Assembly: GCF_018687715.1 (NCBI RefSeq)
Contig: NC_056767.1
Span: forward strand, 3,286,001-3,350,000
Direction: 5' to 3'
DNA length: 64,000 nt
Origin: Carya illinoinensis
Lineage: Eukaryota; Streptophyta; Magnoliopsida; Fagales; Juglandaceae
Shown: piece by piece, positions 43,475-56,100 of the stretch
Layout: each line of letters starts with the position of its first letter
How positions within the stretch are numbered: the first letter of the stretch is position 1
Made by a program: the position numbers and the translations under genes
The notes under the pieces: generated by a model
Database searches by the model: none
What the model was told of the DNA's origin: nothing
Seen by the model: the letters and a program-made list of their open reading frames with translations, nothing else

Positions 43475-43821
43475 TATTAGCAACTAAATTAATGAAAGAT
43501 GAATTTATTGAAAATTCAAGGAGCCAATAATCTCCATAGTCACACGAAAGTGAAATTGGGTTAAAAGTTGGTTTACATTCAACATTTGATTACAATAAAT
43601 AGATCATAACCGGATAACTCATTCCCTAAATACATGGACTCGTGCCCACTAGCAGACACTAACCCACTACTTACAAACAACCCAAGATCCATTAAATCGT
43701 AAACTGAAGACCCAATTGTAATAAACAACATTAAAGTACTAAACTACCATTACAAAACAAAGAAATTCCCTATCTGACGTGGCCCTAAAAAAAACCTCCC
43801 ATATTTTAACCTATCATTACA
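43475..43821 (-). repeat. 3' LTR
   Basis: 347 bp. Ends TATTAGCAAC...CATTACA on the plus strand (the original TG has mutated to TA). About 85-90% similar by eye to the 5' LTR. A purine-rich AGGAGGGCTA precedes it on the element strand. Confidence 0.9.
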
Positions 43822-43989
43822 TAGCCCTCCTATTCAAAGGACCTTGTCCACAAGATCTAACTTCCACCGTAACTCTTCCATATCCACCCATGTTGCATCA
43901 TCTTCCGTCACACCTTTCCATTGTACTCGTAACTCTACCCTGCTATGTTCCATTTTTTCTTCATATGTCTTGTTATTATCTTTTTGGGT

Positions 43990-45242
43990 TCGGGGCTTAG
44001 GGTTCCATCTTCCATGATAGCTGGTAAATTAGAGATCAAGACTATGTGACTTGTAATCTTCTTTTTTAGGCTAACTACATGAAACACGAGATAGATCTTA
44101 AAGGTTTTTGTAGATCAAGCTTGTATACAACCTTTCCAATCCTTTATATGATTTGGAAGGGTCCATGTTATTTCGGAGAGAGCTTACAATTTATTCTCAA
44201 CACCACTGTCATCTATCTATAGGGTCGTAACCCCATATAGACCCACTCCCCGATGTTGAACTCTCTTTTTGATCTCTTCTTATCTGTGTATTGTTTCATC
44301 TTTACTTGAACTTCTTGCAGGTTTTCACGAACCAGAATCAGGATGAAGTCCCGACTCTTCATTTCTTCCTCCACTGCTTCTACGGTGGTAGATCATGGGT
44401 TATAAGGGAGGAGACGTGGTGGGAGCTGGCCATACACGACTTCAAGGGGGCTAAGTCCAGTAGATGCATGCATAAAAGTATTTTATGACCATTCTGACAA
44501 AGGATTGATAGTAGCCACCTAACCCAATCCTTTGGCCTGTCATTGGAAAAACATCGAAGGTAACATTCTAACCATTTATTCATCACCTCAGTTTGCCCAT
44601 CCATTTGTGGATGGTAAGCTGAGCTCAATGACAAATTCGTGCCACTTAAACGGAATATCTCCTTCAAAAAAATGACTAGTAAGTATTGCATCTCGATCAT
44701 TGACTATGCTTTGTGGTAAGCCATGGAGCTTAAAAACATAATCCATGAATACTTGAGCCACTCCAGCAGTTGTGTATGGATGGGCCAATGGTAATAAGTG
44801 GCTGTATTTTACTAGATATGTTGACTATAACCATGATTACACTGTATCCTTTAGATAGAGGCAACCCCTCTATGAAGTCCAAGCTACTATCAACCCATGT
44901 TTTGCTTGGAATTGATAAGGGCTGTAACAATCCTGCAGGCTTGAGATTTTCAATTTTGTTTCTTTGACATACATCTCATTCTCTCGTGAATTTTCTTACA
45001 TTCTGTCCCATTACAGGCCAGAAAAACTCCTTAATTCTTGAATATGTTTTCAGTGTACCTGTGTGTCCCCCAAGTGGACTATTATGGAATCGTTGAAGGA
45101 TTTGCTTTTGGTGGTGCTCTAGGGTTCCCAAGTGTAATTTGCCTTTATAGAATAGCAAGTTCTCACATGAGTGGTACTTGGGGATCAAGATCACCTGGAT
45201 GGTAGCGGCTGAGAAGCTGTTGCAACTGGGGGTCATGATCAT
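43990..45242 (-). pseudogene. integrase remnant
   Basis: The H2C2-type segment LQRFHNSPLGGHTGTLKTYS is at 45242-44976. Catalytic-core pieces (SKTWVDSSLDFIEGLPLSKG, FMDYVFKLHGLPQSIVNDRD) follow, then SSAYHPQMDGQTEVMNKWLE. A C-terminal tail runs to about 43990. It spans several frames. Confidence 0.85.
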
Positions 45243-45999
45243 ATGTTTGCTGGAGTCCGTCCAACTAAGTGGCTTTTACTGCACTAATAGCCTTGGCTTC
45301 CATGTTAGGGACTATCATTTGAGTTACCTCTGAATCTTCAATTTCTGTGTATAATCAAGAAAATACATCAGTTGCTGTGTTTTCTCTTCCACTTCTATAC
45401 TCTATTGTGAAATCAAACTCCGATAATCTTGAGATCCATTTTTGTTGGAAGGGAGTCCTCACCCTCTATTCTAGCACATGTTTAAGGGCCTGCTGGTTTG
45501 TTCTTACTTTAAATTAATGTCTTAACAAATAATGTCTCCACTTTCTAATAGCCAATATTAAAGTAAGTAATTCTTTTCCACAAGAGGACAGAAACAAATT
45601 CTTTCCCTTAATTGCCTGACAAAGATAGGCCAATGGCCTTCCCTCCTATATTAACATAGCTCCCAATCCATTTCCCGATGTATCACACTTCACCACAAAT
45701 ACCATAGAAAAATAAGGTAATCCCAACACAAGGAGTGTAACCATAGCAACCTTGAGTGTTGTAAATACCTGACTTTCTTCTTATGTCTAGAGAAATGAGT
45801 TTTTCTTAAGGATGGCAGTGAGTAGTGTTGTAATACTCACATATCATTTCACAAACTTCCTGTAGTACCTTGTAAGTTCTAAAAAACCCCTTAAAACCTT
45901 ATGAGTTTTAGGAGCTGGCCACTCAATTATAGTTGAAATCATCATGGGATCAGCTTTAACTTCTTCCTTAGAGATGATATGGCCAAGGTATTCCACCTC

Positions 46000-46308
46000 T
46001 CAGCAGCCAAATACACACTTTATAGTCTTAGTATATAACTGATGATGCTGTAATACTGTCAGAACAACTCCCAAATGACTCGCGTGATCTCCCATTGTTT
46101 TGCTATAAATAAGAATGTTAGAAAAAAATACAAACACAAACTTTCGCAGATATGACCCGAAAATCTCAATCAACCCTTGAAAGGTTGATGGTGCATTAGT
46201 AGGCCCAAAGGGCATTACTAGAAATTCATAATGCTCCTCATGAGTATGGAAGACAATTTTGGGTACATCCTCAGGCCTCATCCTTATATGATGATAACCC
46301 AATCGCAA
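46000..46308 (-). pseudogene. Ty3/gypsy reverse transcriptase remnant
   Basis: Reads GYHHIRMRPEDVPKIVFHTH, then EFLVMPFGPTNAPSTFQ. The catalytic FVDD position is replaced by FFSN before ILIYSK, so both catalytic aspartates are gone. Confidence 0.88.
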
Positions 46309-46717
46309 GTTAAACTTAGAAAATAACTTAGCACCATATAATTCATCTAAGAATTCTTCTATGTTAGAGACAAGGTAGTTATCTTTGGTGGGTACCTGTA
46401 TGGCCTTACACAGGTGGGTTTGGCTGCCTCTTGAAACTGGATATGGTGGTCATGACTCCTGATTGTGGAAGTCTAGTTGGTTTAGCAAATATTGCCTGGA
46501 AGATGTCCAGGACAACATGTATGGTAGGGTCAACTAGCACATTCCCCTTAGAAGTGATTGCCTAAGCTAACTGTAGCCATATTCCTTTACCCTCCACTAG
46601 AGTCGCCTTACTAATTTTTTTATCTTTCTCGAATGAATTCTCGAGTGGTTTCAAACCTTGTAACCATAATTACTTCCTATTGATAGAGAATCTCATGCTA
46701 AGATCTGCAAAATTCAA

Positions 46718-47901
46718 CTAAATAGTACTCAAGCTTCTTAACAAGTGGCTTGTCTCCACTGGTAGTTTAGCCGTTCTTTTTATATCTATAAAACTATGGA
46801 TACTTCCAGTATCAACTAGAACAATAATTATGTGCAGATTAAGTTTCTTTAATAACCTCATAGTGTTGGGTGAAGGTGCTCCTACTATAGCATGCAGAGA
46901 TATGCCTAGCAACTTAGCTTGTTGAACTGTTGTGGATATTTTTGGATCTGGTTGGTGAGTGGACTCCTCTCCTTCATCCTCTTCCTCATCTTCTAACTCC
47001 ATTCCTTTCAGTAAATAAAGTTTTGGTTAACTGCATCTGTGTCCTAGTTGGTACTTTTCATCACAATAATAACAGAGTCCTTTGTCTCTTCTTTCTTGCA
47101 TTTGGTTAGGGGTGATACGTTTAATGGGGTTAGGGTTTCTTCTAGTTGGGACAACTTGAGGTTTTGGGTTGGTTATAGGGTTGGAAGTCTGAGTATGGGG
47201 TTTGGGCGAGGTAGTCTCAAGGTAGAGGGCTTGGTAGAGGTTGGGTAGGGAGTGGGTAGGTGCACGATAGCTATGATTTCTACTCCAAACTTCCTCTTCT
47301 TGCAATCGGTCAAAAGTAGTAGAGAGGGTAGTGAGCTTAAGCATGGTGACTATAATTCTTAACTCATCTCATAGTCCACTTAGGAAAGTGCTAATACGAA
47401 ATTCTTCACTAACCCCATTGATTTTGTTGGACAGGATCTCAAATTAGGGTCTGGTACTCCTCCACACTTCTTGTTTGCCAAAGGTTTGTGAATGCTCCCA
47501 TTGGATCTTCATAAGCTGAAGGTCCAAACAGAATGCGAAGGGCCACCAGGAAGTCTTCCCGGGTTGGACTCTATCAACCAACTGTACCAAGATAAGGCCT
47601 TCCCTTCCATTTGGAAGGAAGTGATATGAAACTTGTGATTCTCTGGTGTTTGGTAGTAGGTGAAAAACTGATGTGCTTTCAAGATATACTCATTGGGGTC
47701 TCCACCATCAAATAGAGGAAAATTAAAAAGAATTGTTCTTGCCTAGATTCCAGCTTGTCCATCAAAGAGAGGATTTGTATTTAAGTACTTCATGTGGGTG
47801 TTCCCCGACAATCATTCCCCAAAATTAGCTTTGGTTGATTGTTGCACCAAGTTATCATATTTAGATGCTAAGTTACTGATTTGCTGTAAAACATTCTCCA
47901 T
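46718..47901 (-). pseudogene. gag and protease remnants
   Basis: The CCHC zinc knuckle GLCYYCDEKYQLGHRCS lies at about 47080-47027. Protease follows at 47002-46718 with the active-site-like LVDTGSIHSFID. The frames are interrupted. Confidence 0.8.
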
Positions 47902-48015
47902 TAATGCATGTTGTCTATCTTGTTCCTCCTTAAGGAGGAAGTCTCCCCTTGTAATGATTCCAACGCCTCAACTAATTGAGCATTCCGAATCCCCTCCACC
48001 ATGTAGCAGAAGCCT

Positions 48016-48028
48016 GGCTTTGATACTA
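48016..48028 (-). other. primer binding site (initiator-Met tRNA type)
   Basis: The minus strand just inside the 5' LTR reads TAGTATCAAAGCC. It differs from the usual plant TGGTATCAGAGCC primer site by two G-to-A changes. Confidence 0.7.
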
Positions 48029-48031
48029 ACT

Positions 48032-48385
48032 TGTTAGCAACTAAATTAATGAAAGATGAATTTACTGGCAACTCAAGAAGCAAGTGGCCTCCATAGTCAC
48101 ACAAAAGTGAAATTGGGCTAAAAGTTGGATTTCATTCAACATTCAATTACAATAAATAGACCATAACTGGATAGCTCACTCCCTAAATAGGACTCGTGTA
48201 GACCCACTAACAGACGCTAACCCACTACTTGCAAACAACCCAATACCCATTCAGTTGTAAACCGAAGATCCAACTGAAATAAAATATTAAAGTACTAAAC
48301 CATCCTTACAAAATAAAGAAATTCCCTATTTGACGTAGCCCTAGAAAATTAGAAATGACCTCCCATATTACCTAGGTTCATTACA
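48032..48385 (-). repeat. 5' LTR
   Basis: 354 bp with intact TGTTAGCAAC...TTCATTACA ends, matching the LTR at 43475-43821. Confidence 0.9.
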
Positions 48386-48390
48386 ACCCT

Positions 48391-49200
48391 AAAAACACGA
48401 AATTAGAGAGTGTGTGTGTATGAGAGAGAGTTTCACGGTGCAACGGTTCTATAGTGCATCTATGGTGCATCAACAACCAATTGAGATACAGAGGATGCAA
48501 CCCACGTGGTGGTTGACACTTTTTGTGCCAGTTTGAGGTTCTCCCAATGCTCTCTTATGAGTATAATGTTTGCTCTATTTTTTGTATACAAAATAGAGGA
48601 TTTTGTGAGGTTGCAATGAAGGGGAGAGACTTGACCATATGGGCTGGGTTACAATCAAGGCAGTTTTTTGGTTATTTTTGTGGTGTAAAAGCAGAGACTT
48701 GTTCATGTATTAGGTAAGGCGTGTTTCGCAAATGGTTGGCCACTATGTTTGACATGCTTCAATGTGCAACGTTAGTGGTTTTGTTTAGGAAGAACTTGGT
48801 GCTATTATGTGGTGCTATTATGTGATGGTTGGTGACGAGAGGGGTTGGTTTTTCACTCGTGACATGCGTGAAAGGCCATTTAGTCGTGAATTTTTCACAC
48901 GGTGGACGCAAACTATGATTGTTTAGGCGTGAAGCAATGGCTCACGATGGTATTTGTGTGGTTGATAAGAGCTACCTTTCAATTGAGAAAACCAATACGA
49001 CAGAGGGACACATTTTCCATTTAAATATGTTTGGGGATTTCTCATTTAATAAATATCTTAATCAGTAATTAAAAAAAATACTAATTATTAATGAGACCTA
49101 TCATGACTTCAATCTTTATAAAAAGTTAAAATCATCTATTTTATTTATACATCTAAATATATTTTACAATGAAATCCACACGTTTTTTGCAAAATATATT
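48391..49200. other. intergenic spacer
   Basis: Right flank of the LTR element. A 64-codon plus ORF at 48523 has no recognisable motif. A 13-bp unit GGTGCTATTATGT is repeated near 48808-48835. Nothing else is supported. Confidence 0.4.
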
Positions 49201-49204
49201 AGTT

Positions 49205-49700
49205 TTTTGAGTAGTGAGATAAGATGAGATAATTTTAGATGAAAGTTAAAAGTTGAATACAATATTGTTAAAATATTTTTATTGTTTTGAGGTTTGAAAA
49301 AATTGAATGAAGAATTAAAAAAATTGAACTATTTATGATATTTTATGTTAAAATTTGAAAAAATTGTAATGTTAAGATGAGATAGATTGAAAGTGTTTTT
49401 CAATCCAAACGACTTCTAAAATATCTTAATATAAAGTATCTTATTATTATTAAGCAATTAAAATATTTTAAATATCCAAACGAGTCATAATTGTTCATTT
49501 TCACAAAATTTTCATCTCATCTTAATTATTATAACTTTTTTAAATTTTCATGTAAAATAAAATAAATAATTTAAATTTTTCAAATTTCAATATAACTTTT
49601 TTAAATCTTCATATAAAAATAATATTTAAAATAATATTTTAATAATATTTTATTCAATTTATCTCAATTTATCTCATCTCATTCCTAAACAAACGACTTA
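49205..49700. mobile_element. two degraded MITE copies upstream of the ubinuclein gene
   Basis: 49205-49420 (GAGTAGTGAGATAAGATGAG to CAATCCAAACGACTT) and 49485-49700 (CAAACGAGTC to CCTAAACAAACGACTTAG) share the AT-rich body with ATGAGAT/ATCTCATCTC ends of the MITEs at 9.3 and 60 kb. Exact ends and target duplications are lost. Confidence 0.5.
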
Positions 49701-49981
49701 GTTTAACAATGGACTGAATTGCGAATATCTAAGTTGGTTTTTAATTTCAAATGTTTAATACCAATCCAGAATATTTGGGACGGAAACCTATCTATTGGCA
49801 TAAAGCAAAATCTAATCGGGTCTGGAGTTGGATCCGCCCCACCCGTCCCATCGTCTTCCCTCCCTCCCACTTTCTCGAGAAAACGGCAAGAAAATGTTGC
49901 AGTTAAAAATCCTTTCAATTATTCTTCTTTGCCAGTCAAATTAAAATTCATCGAGTAAGTCATTTTTTGTATCCCGCGCAA

Positions 49982-50011
<30 letters not shown>
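49982..50011. repeat. (CT)n(CA)n in the ubinuclein 5' leader or promoter
   Basis: TCTCTCTC runs into CACACACA about 130 bp upstream of the ATG. It is a pyrimidine patch typical of plant core promoters or leaders. Confidence 0.85.
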
Positions 50012-50012
<1 letters not shown>

Positions 50013-50140
50013 AGAAACCAATTCCCTTCCCTTCGGTCTTTCTAGGGCTCAGCACGTTGCCCCTTATGTCCTGTCTCATCCCAATTTTACCGATCCAGAC
50101 GCGGTAAAATTCTGGGTCCGCCGCCATTTGTTTAGTCTTT

Positions 50141-53100
50141 ATGGAGGAAGAGAAGGCTGTTGATGTTGGTGGGGGGGAATCGTTGAGGGCTTCGTCGTCC
50201 TTCGTCAAAGCGGGCGACCGGCAGGTGTTCACGGTGGAGCTCCGACCCGGAGAGACCACCATAGTCTCGTGGAAGAAGCTCCTGAAAGACGCTAACAAGG
50301 TCAATGGATCCACCGCCTCTTCCGTCCCGGAACCGCCCGCCAACGCCCACCCCACCCTCGAGTCTCTAATCGCTCCGGTGAGTCCCTCTCATCCTAATAT
50401 ATGCACACAGACGTAATACATACGTACCTACACAACCACATGTCGATACGTATATGCTATCTCTGTGATTGTGTACATTATTGGGTTTTGGTATGCATGT
50501 GTGGGTTATTGTGGAGATACAGTGTAATTTAGCTGTAAGGCGTACTGTTTAAACCGTTCGTTTTCTTCTGGAAAAATACTATATTTAGCGCTAATTGTGG
50601 TACTGTTGATAGAGTATGGGGGATAATTCTTCTCATGTATTGCTTCGAATTTTGAACTTGGGCTGTTGATGCTTGTGGATAGAATGAGTGGGAGAGAGAG
50701 AAATGGCTAGTTAGAGAAGGAAGTTTCATTTCCTCAATAGCGAGTCTAAACTCAACTCACCTTCACTGAACGAAGCCTCAATCCCAACTTATTGGGTTTG
50801 TTTAACGATCATTCTGCAAGCAATCAGTGTCAGTTACATACCTCTTCAGGAAGCAAGCTGTTCAGGAACTATAGGCATTTTTGCTGTTAATTGAATCGAT
50901 GGAGCTTTAGGGCTGAAACGGTGATTGGTTTAGGATGATTATGTCCAACGGGATTGAGGAATTGGTGAATAGTTCTTCAAAACCAAATTTACTGAATTTA
51001 TGGGACCAGATATTCCCAAATTTTTATTCAGTTGATTTTTTATTGTCTCTGGCTGTGGTGTTTTCATCCTTTATTCATATTAGTTTTTAGATTCTACTTA
51101 AACTTATAGATATTTTTTCCACAATTTTTTATACACCACGTATCGATTCTTTTTCTTTGGATGGGCTATATGCTCATATGGCAGCTTTAGGTGGCTATAT
51201 GTGCATATGGCAGCGTGAAGACATGCATGCTTATCTTTATGCAAATCTATACAGTTGCATGATTGACCTTGTAAGTTGTAAGTGTTAAAATTGTGAGCTT
51301 ATCTCCATTTACATCAGCTTAAACAACATATTTGGTTATGATGAACATCTTTGTTCAGTCATCTGCTTTTCCTATCAGTGCCCATGTTTCATTCTTTTTA
51401 CATGAAATTGTGGTTTCATTATGCAATATAGATTCTTAGTTATGCTTCACCTTTAGGGAGAACCAACTGAAAATGAAGATAAAGATGGCCCCAATCGATT
51501 CAGTGCTGTCATTGAGAAGATCGAACGCCTCTACATGGTATCTACATTTACCTTGAATTTATTTTACCCTTTTTGATTCTTGTATCTAAGACTTGTTGCA
51601 GAACCATTGGTTGTGAGATATATAAGACGAACAATTGGTTTTCAGATATTTAGGCCATGTTTGGTTAAATGGGATTTTGCACAATCTTATTTTTTATTTT
51701 CACTATTTCGACCTTTCATCCAATCATTACACAAACACAAAAATAAAACAACTTTTACAAGTACCAAAACAAAAAATACTCTTAAAATTTTTTATCCAAA
51801 CATCTTTTCAACTTGCCTATCCTCTTCCACAAACTCTAATATGAAACTTATTTTAAAAAATATTTATTCAAAATCCTCTCTCTCCTTATTCCAAAACCCA
51901 ATAAACAATACATCTCAAAAAAACTCTTCTATCCAAAGATGGCCTTAGCTTTTATTTGATTATTTGACATGCAAGATAATTTTAGAAGGAATATTTTCAC
52001 TTTAATATGCTAACATGAACAAAAAATAATTCTCAGGGTAAGGATAGTAGCGATGAAGAAGATTTACGTGAGCTTCCTGATGATGATCAGTATGATACGG
52101 AAGACTCTTTTATAGATGATGCTGAGCTGGTAAGTGCTATTCTGCATATCCATGCTAATCTTCATAGAGCTTTCAGACCGAAGTGGTAGCATCCTTCTTC
52201 TTATATCAGTGTCTTAAAGAGTATACTGCTTCTGTAATATCCTCTCACTGCATTTTCTGTAGGATGAATATTTTGAAGTTGATAAGTCAGCCATAAAACA
52301 TGATGGATTTTTTGTTAATAGGGGGAAGCTGGAGCGCATGTGAGTTTCTTTTAACCTTTTGTTGATTCTGTTACTGTCATCACAGTCACGCTTCCTAGCT
52401 ATATTCTACTTTGTCCCCCTTCTTTTAGCTTAGTCCAGTCAAAGAGGGCACATTGCCCAAACAGCATATCCTTTCTACTCTTTTAATCTTTTAGAGCAAT
52501 TTTTTTGTTTTTTTTTGTTTGCAAGTTAGCAATACTATTTCATTGACAAAACCTAGTATTTTGACTGCCTTTTTTAATGGGTTTTTAGTAGTGACATGGT
52601 AGTATTGCACAGAGTATCATACTAAGAGCAGAGTGGATTGATTGATTTTTATCTTTATTTTTTATGTTTAATCTACATGCAATTATACCCTGCATGACCT
52701 TGATTGGGGCTAGTTTGTGCAGGGGCAGGGCCACCAACGTGCCAATCCCCTTTAAGGTGGCAGTGCTAACAAGACCTCTTTGATCCCCGCTACTCTTTAT
52801 TTTTTTAGTACTAGTTTTTTGAAAAAATTATTCCCTTCTGTTTTCAATATCTTATTTATTTTTAAAAAACAGGAGGTGTGCTACCAACAAGAAAAGCATA
52901 GCCATTTTTCTTTTTTTAGAATGAATAGCTATTCCTTTCATATTGAGGAATAACGATTCCTAGGAATAGCAATGTAACCAAATGTGTGAAATGACTATTC
53001 CATTTGAGGTTCTTATCCAATACCAAATGTGTGTTTAGTTTAGATCTCAGGTACAAAGGGATAGAGTGGTGGGGTGAGACATAGCAGATAGACCACTGAA

Positions 53101-56100
53101 TTTTAGTTTTATTCTGCCCAAGATCCTAGCTGTGTGTGTTACTAATGTTATATAGGTTGTGATAGATTTCGAAGACAGGCACATTGAAAGAAAAAGAAAA
53201 TCACTAAGATGGGCTTCATCCTATGTTTAGACAAGCAATATGCTTGAAGTAGAGATAAATCAAAACCTTAACCATAGAGAATTTGAAAATTCTAAAAGGA
53301 TGATTCAATCCTTGGGCACCCTGCACAGCTCTGTACTTGAAAGTAGTATTTCAACTGTTTCCCTTCATTGTCCAAACGTATCAAATGAGAGAATGCAGAA
53401 CTCCCTGTCAGAAATTAGTATTTCAACACTCATAAAAAACCAGTATTTCAACTTGCGGAAAATCCCATTTTGTCATCTCATAAATCACCGTAATTCATCT
53501 TTTTATGGTTCTTTTATAATTAATTTTTGGTCCTCTTATTATTCATCATTATTTTATCTACATGCTGGAGTTATTTGCTAGTCATGTTACAAATGTTATT
53601 ATTATTTTTTCTTTTCTACTAAATTCTTTACCAAGATTCTAGTTGACAATTTCATCGATTTCTGAAGAAGTTGTATAAAAGAAAGTGAAGATCTAGTTAG
53701 TTTGGAATATTTTCTCCTTTACTGAACGTTTTTTCTTTTCCTTTTACAAGAAATGAACCTAATGCCTTACCCAACCAGCAACCAAAGAAAAGGCGCAGAA
53801 AAGATTTGGAAAAGGGTCATGGTGGAAATGATGAATTTCATGCATCATCAAAACATGTAAAGAAGGACAGGATGGCTGCTGCAAAGATAACAACAATGCT
53901 TATGAAGAAGGACTCTTCTAGCCCCTCACAAAATTTGGCTGTAACAAGTGAAAATCTTCAAGAATTTAAAATCCAGAATTCATTGGTTGCTCCTGGAATT
54001 TCTTCCAAAAAGAAACCTGCTGATACTAAAATGATATTCGATCCTGCTGCATCTCTAAAAGTTTCTAATGGTGATGCTTCTGTATCTTTAGCAGAAGTAA
54101 GGGATATTGATAAGCAGAAGACTGGAGTCATTCAGTCTAAGAGCCTTGGTGACAAATTGAAAGATTCAAGTGGATTCTTTGATGCATCCCAGCAGAAATA
54201 CCTGGACAAAAGTGCTCATGTACAATCTAAATCTCTATCTGGAAGACCTTTGAACAATGTTGATCCATTGGAATTGTCAATTAGGCCAAAAGAAAAGAAT
54301 GGTGTCACTGAGCTGTCTGACAGGACTACCATGGAGAAGTATGCCATGCAAACAACAGTAAGTTATTATTTTATTTAATTAAATAAAAATTACACCTTCC
54401 TTCATTGATGTATTGATTGCCATAAATGTACTATGACTTAAACATTCAGTTCCTGATAATCTATGCACTTGGATGAGAAAACATTTTTATACACTGTGGG
54501 TGTGGGTGTGTGCATGACTCCATTTGATGAAAGTCCATTTCAAGATCCGTAGTAGAGGAAATGATAACTGACTAATGGGGCAAATGAGAAAAGGGAATAT
54601 AGAGAGTTGTTCTAGTGTTTTGACGGTTTGGTCATGTAGATTTACATATCTTTGCTTAATTGATGCAATGGAAAGAAATATTTTTTTTATCTTTCATATA
54701 TCTATCTATTTTTTGTGATAATAATGCTGCTCTAAGTCAGCTCAATTAGGTCTGAAAGTTTTTTTATTTATTATTTTAGTTGGATCTCAATTATTATGAG
54801 AAACAGGTTCACAGAAGTAGTAGGTCTTATTATCAGAAGACAATAATGATTATTTTTATGAAACTTTTCTCATTTCTTTTTTCTTTGTTGATTAGGCCGC
54901 ATTGTAAGAATGATGACTAGAGTGAAGCTTCAGGTTCAAGAAAGCTGCTACTTTTACTTTTGTGCTAGGAAAATAGGCTTCGGATTAAATAGCATCTCTT
55001 CCCTCCGTAAGGGAGGGATGGAGAGTGAAGTGACGGGTTCAATCCCCTATTGATCCATGATTTGGGTTTGTTTATCAAAATATTAATTTTTACTAGGTTT
55101 TTACAGAGAGCTATTTAGGTCTGAAGAAAATTAGCATATAGAACGTATAAAGATGTAATTTTGTGGGTTGGTCCTACTTGGTCTCTTTGGGTGCGTCCCG
55201 TGGTTTTTTTTAATGTGGGATAAAAGAGTGGTGGAAGCGGTTGAGGAATGTGTGGGGAACTTTTCGGTTGCTGGTTTATCTCAGCAGCAGTTGCCCCGTG
55301 TGTGCTTGGATCATGAGTTGGTTGGAATGACCTTTTGTTGAAGATAATATTTATAAGGTCATTTGTGGCTTGGCTAAGGATAAAACGTCGGGTCCGGATG
55401 GCTTTTCGATGGGATTCTTTCAAGCTTGTTGGGATATTGTGAAATGTGATGTTATGCAAGTTTTCATGGAACTCCATGCTTTCAAGAAGTTCAAGAAAAG
55501 CCTCAATGTGACTTTCATCGCTCTTATTATACTGAAGAAACACGGGGCTATGGAAATCGAGGATTTCCGCCACATAAGCCTTGTGAGTGGAGTATACAAG
55601 ATCATTTCAAAGGTCCTTGCTAATAGGCTTAGCCCGGTTTTGGAACAAATTATCTCTAAGCCTCAAAATGCATTTATTCGGGGGAGACAAATTCTTGATT
55701 CGGTTCTTATAGCCAATGAGTGCTTGGATCATAGGTTGCGGGAAGGAGTTCTAGGTATTCTTTGCAAGTTTGACATTGAAAAGGCATATGACCATGTGAA
55801 TTGTGATTTTCTTCTATACTTGCTCAGGAGGTGTGGCTTTGGTGATAGTTAGATTTCTTGGATTCGACATTGTGTCTCTATTGCACGCTTTTCGATGCTA
55901 GTTAATGGCACTCTTGCTGGATTTTTTAACAGTTCACGTGGTTTGAGACAAGGGGATTCATTGTCTTCTTTTCTTTTTGTTATTGTTATGGAGGCACTTA
56001 GTTGTATGGTGAAGGCTACTGTTGGAGGAGGGGTTCTGTCTGATTTCTCGGTGGGTAATGGCACTAATGGCTCTATCATTCTCTCGCATCTCTTATTTGC

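Larger units (their letters stand above)
43475..48385 (-). mobile_element. Ty3/gypsy (chromovirus-like) LTR retrotransposon, dead
   Basis: 4.9 kb with LTRs at both ends and a 5-bp flank GCCCT/ACCCT (one transition). The minus-strand order is gag, protease, RT, RNase H, integrase, i.e. Ty3/gypsy order. The 5' LTR is the right-hand one. All frames are broken by stops and shifts. Short LTRs, small size and an initiator-Met PBS recall Reina-type chromoviruses, but clade assignment needs a tree. It lies between the divergent PTAC6 and ubinuclein genes. Confidence 0.9.

Noticed and set aside
54960..55075. GGGTTCAATCCCC box-B-like sequence
   Set aside because: No matching box A or tail and no flanking duplication. 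It may be a SINE scrap but is unsupported.
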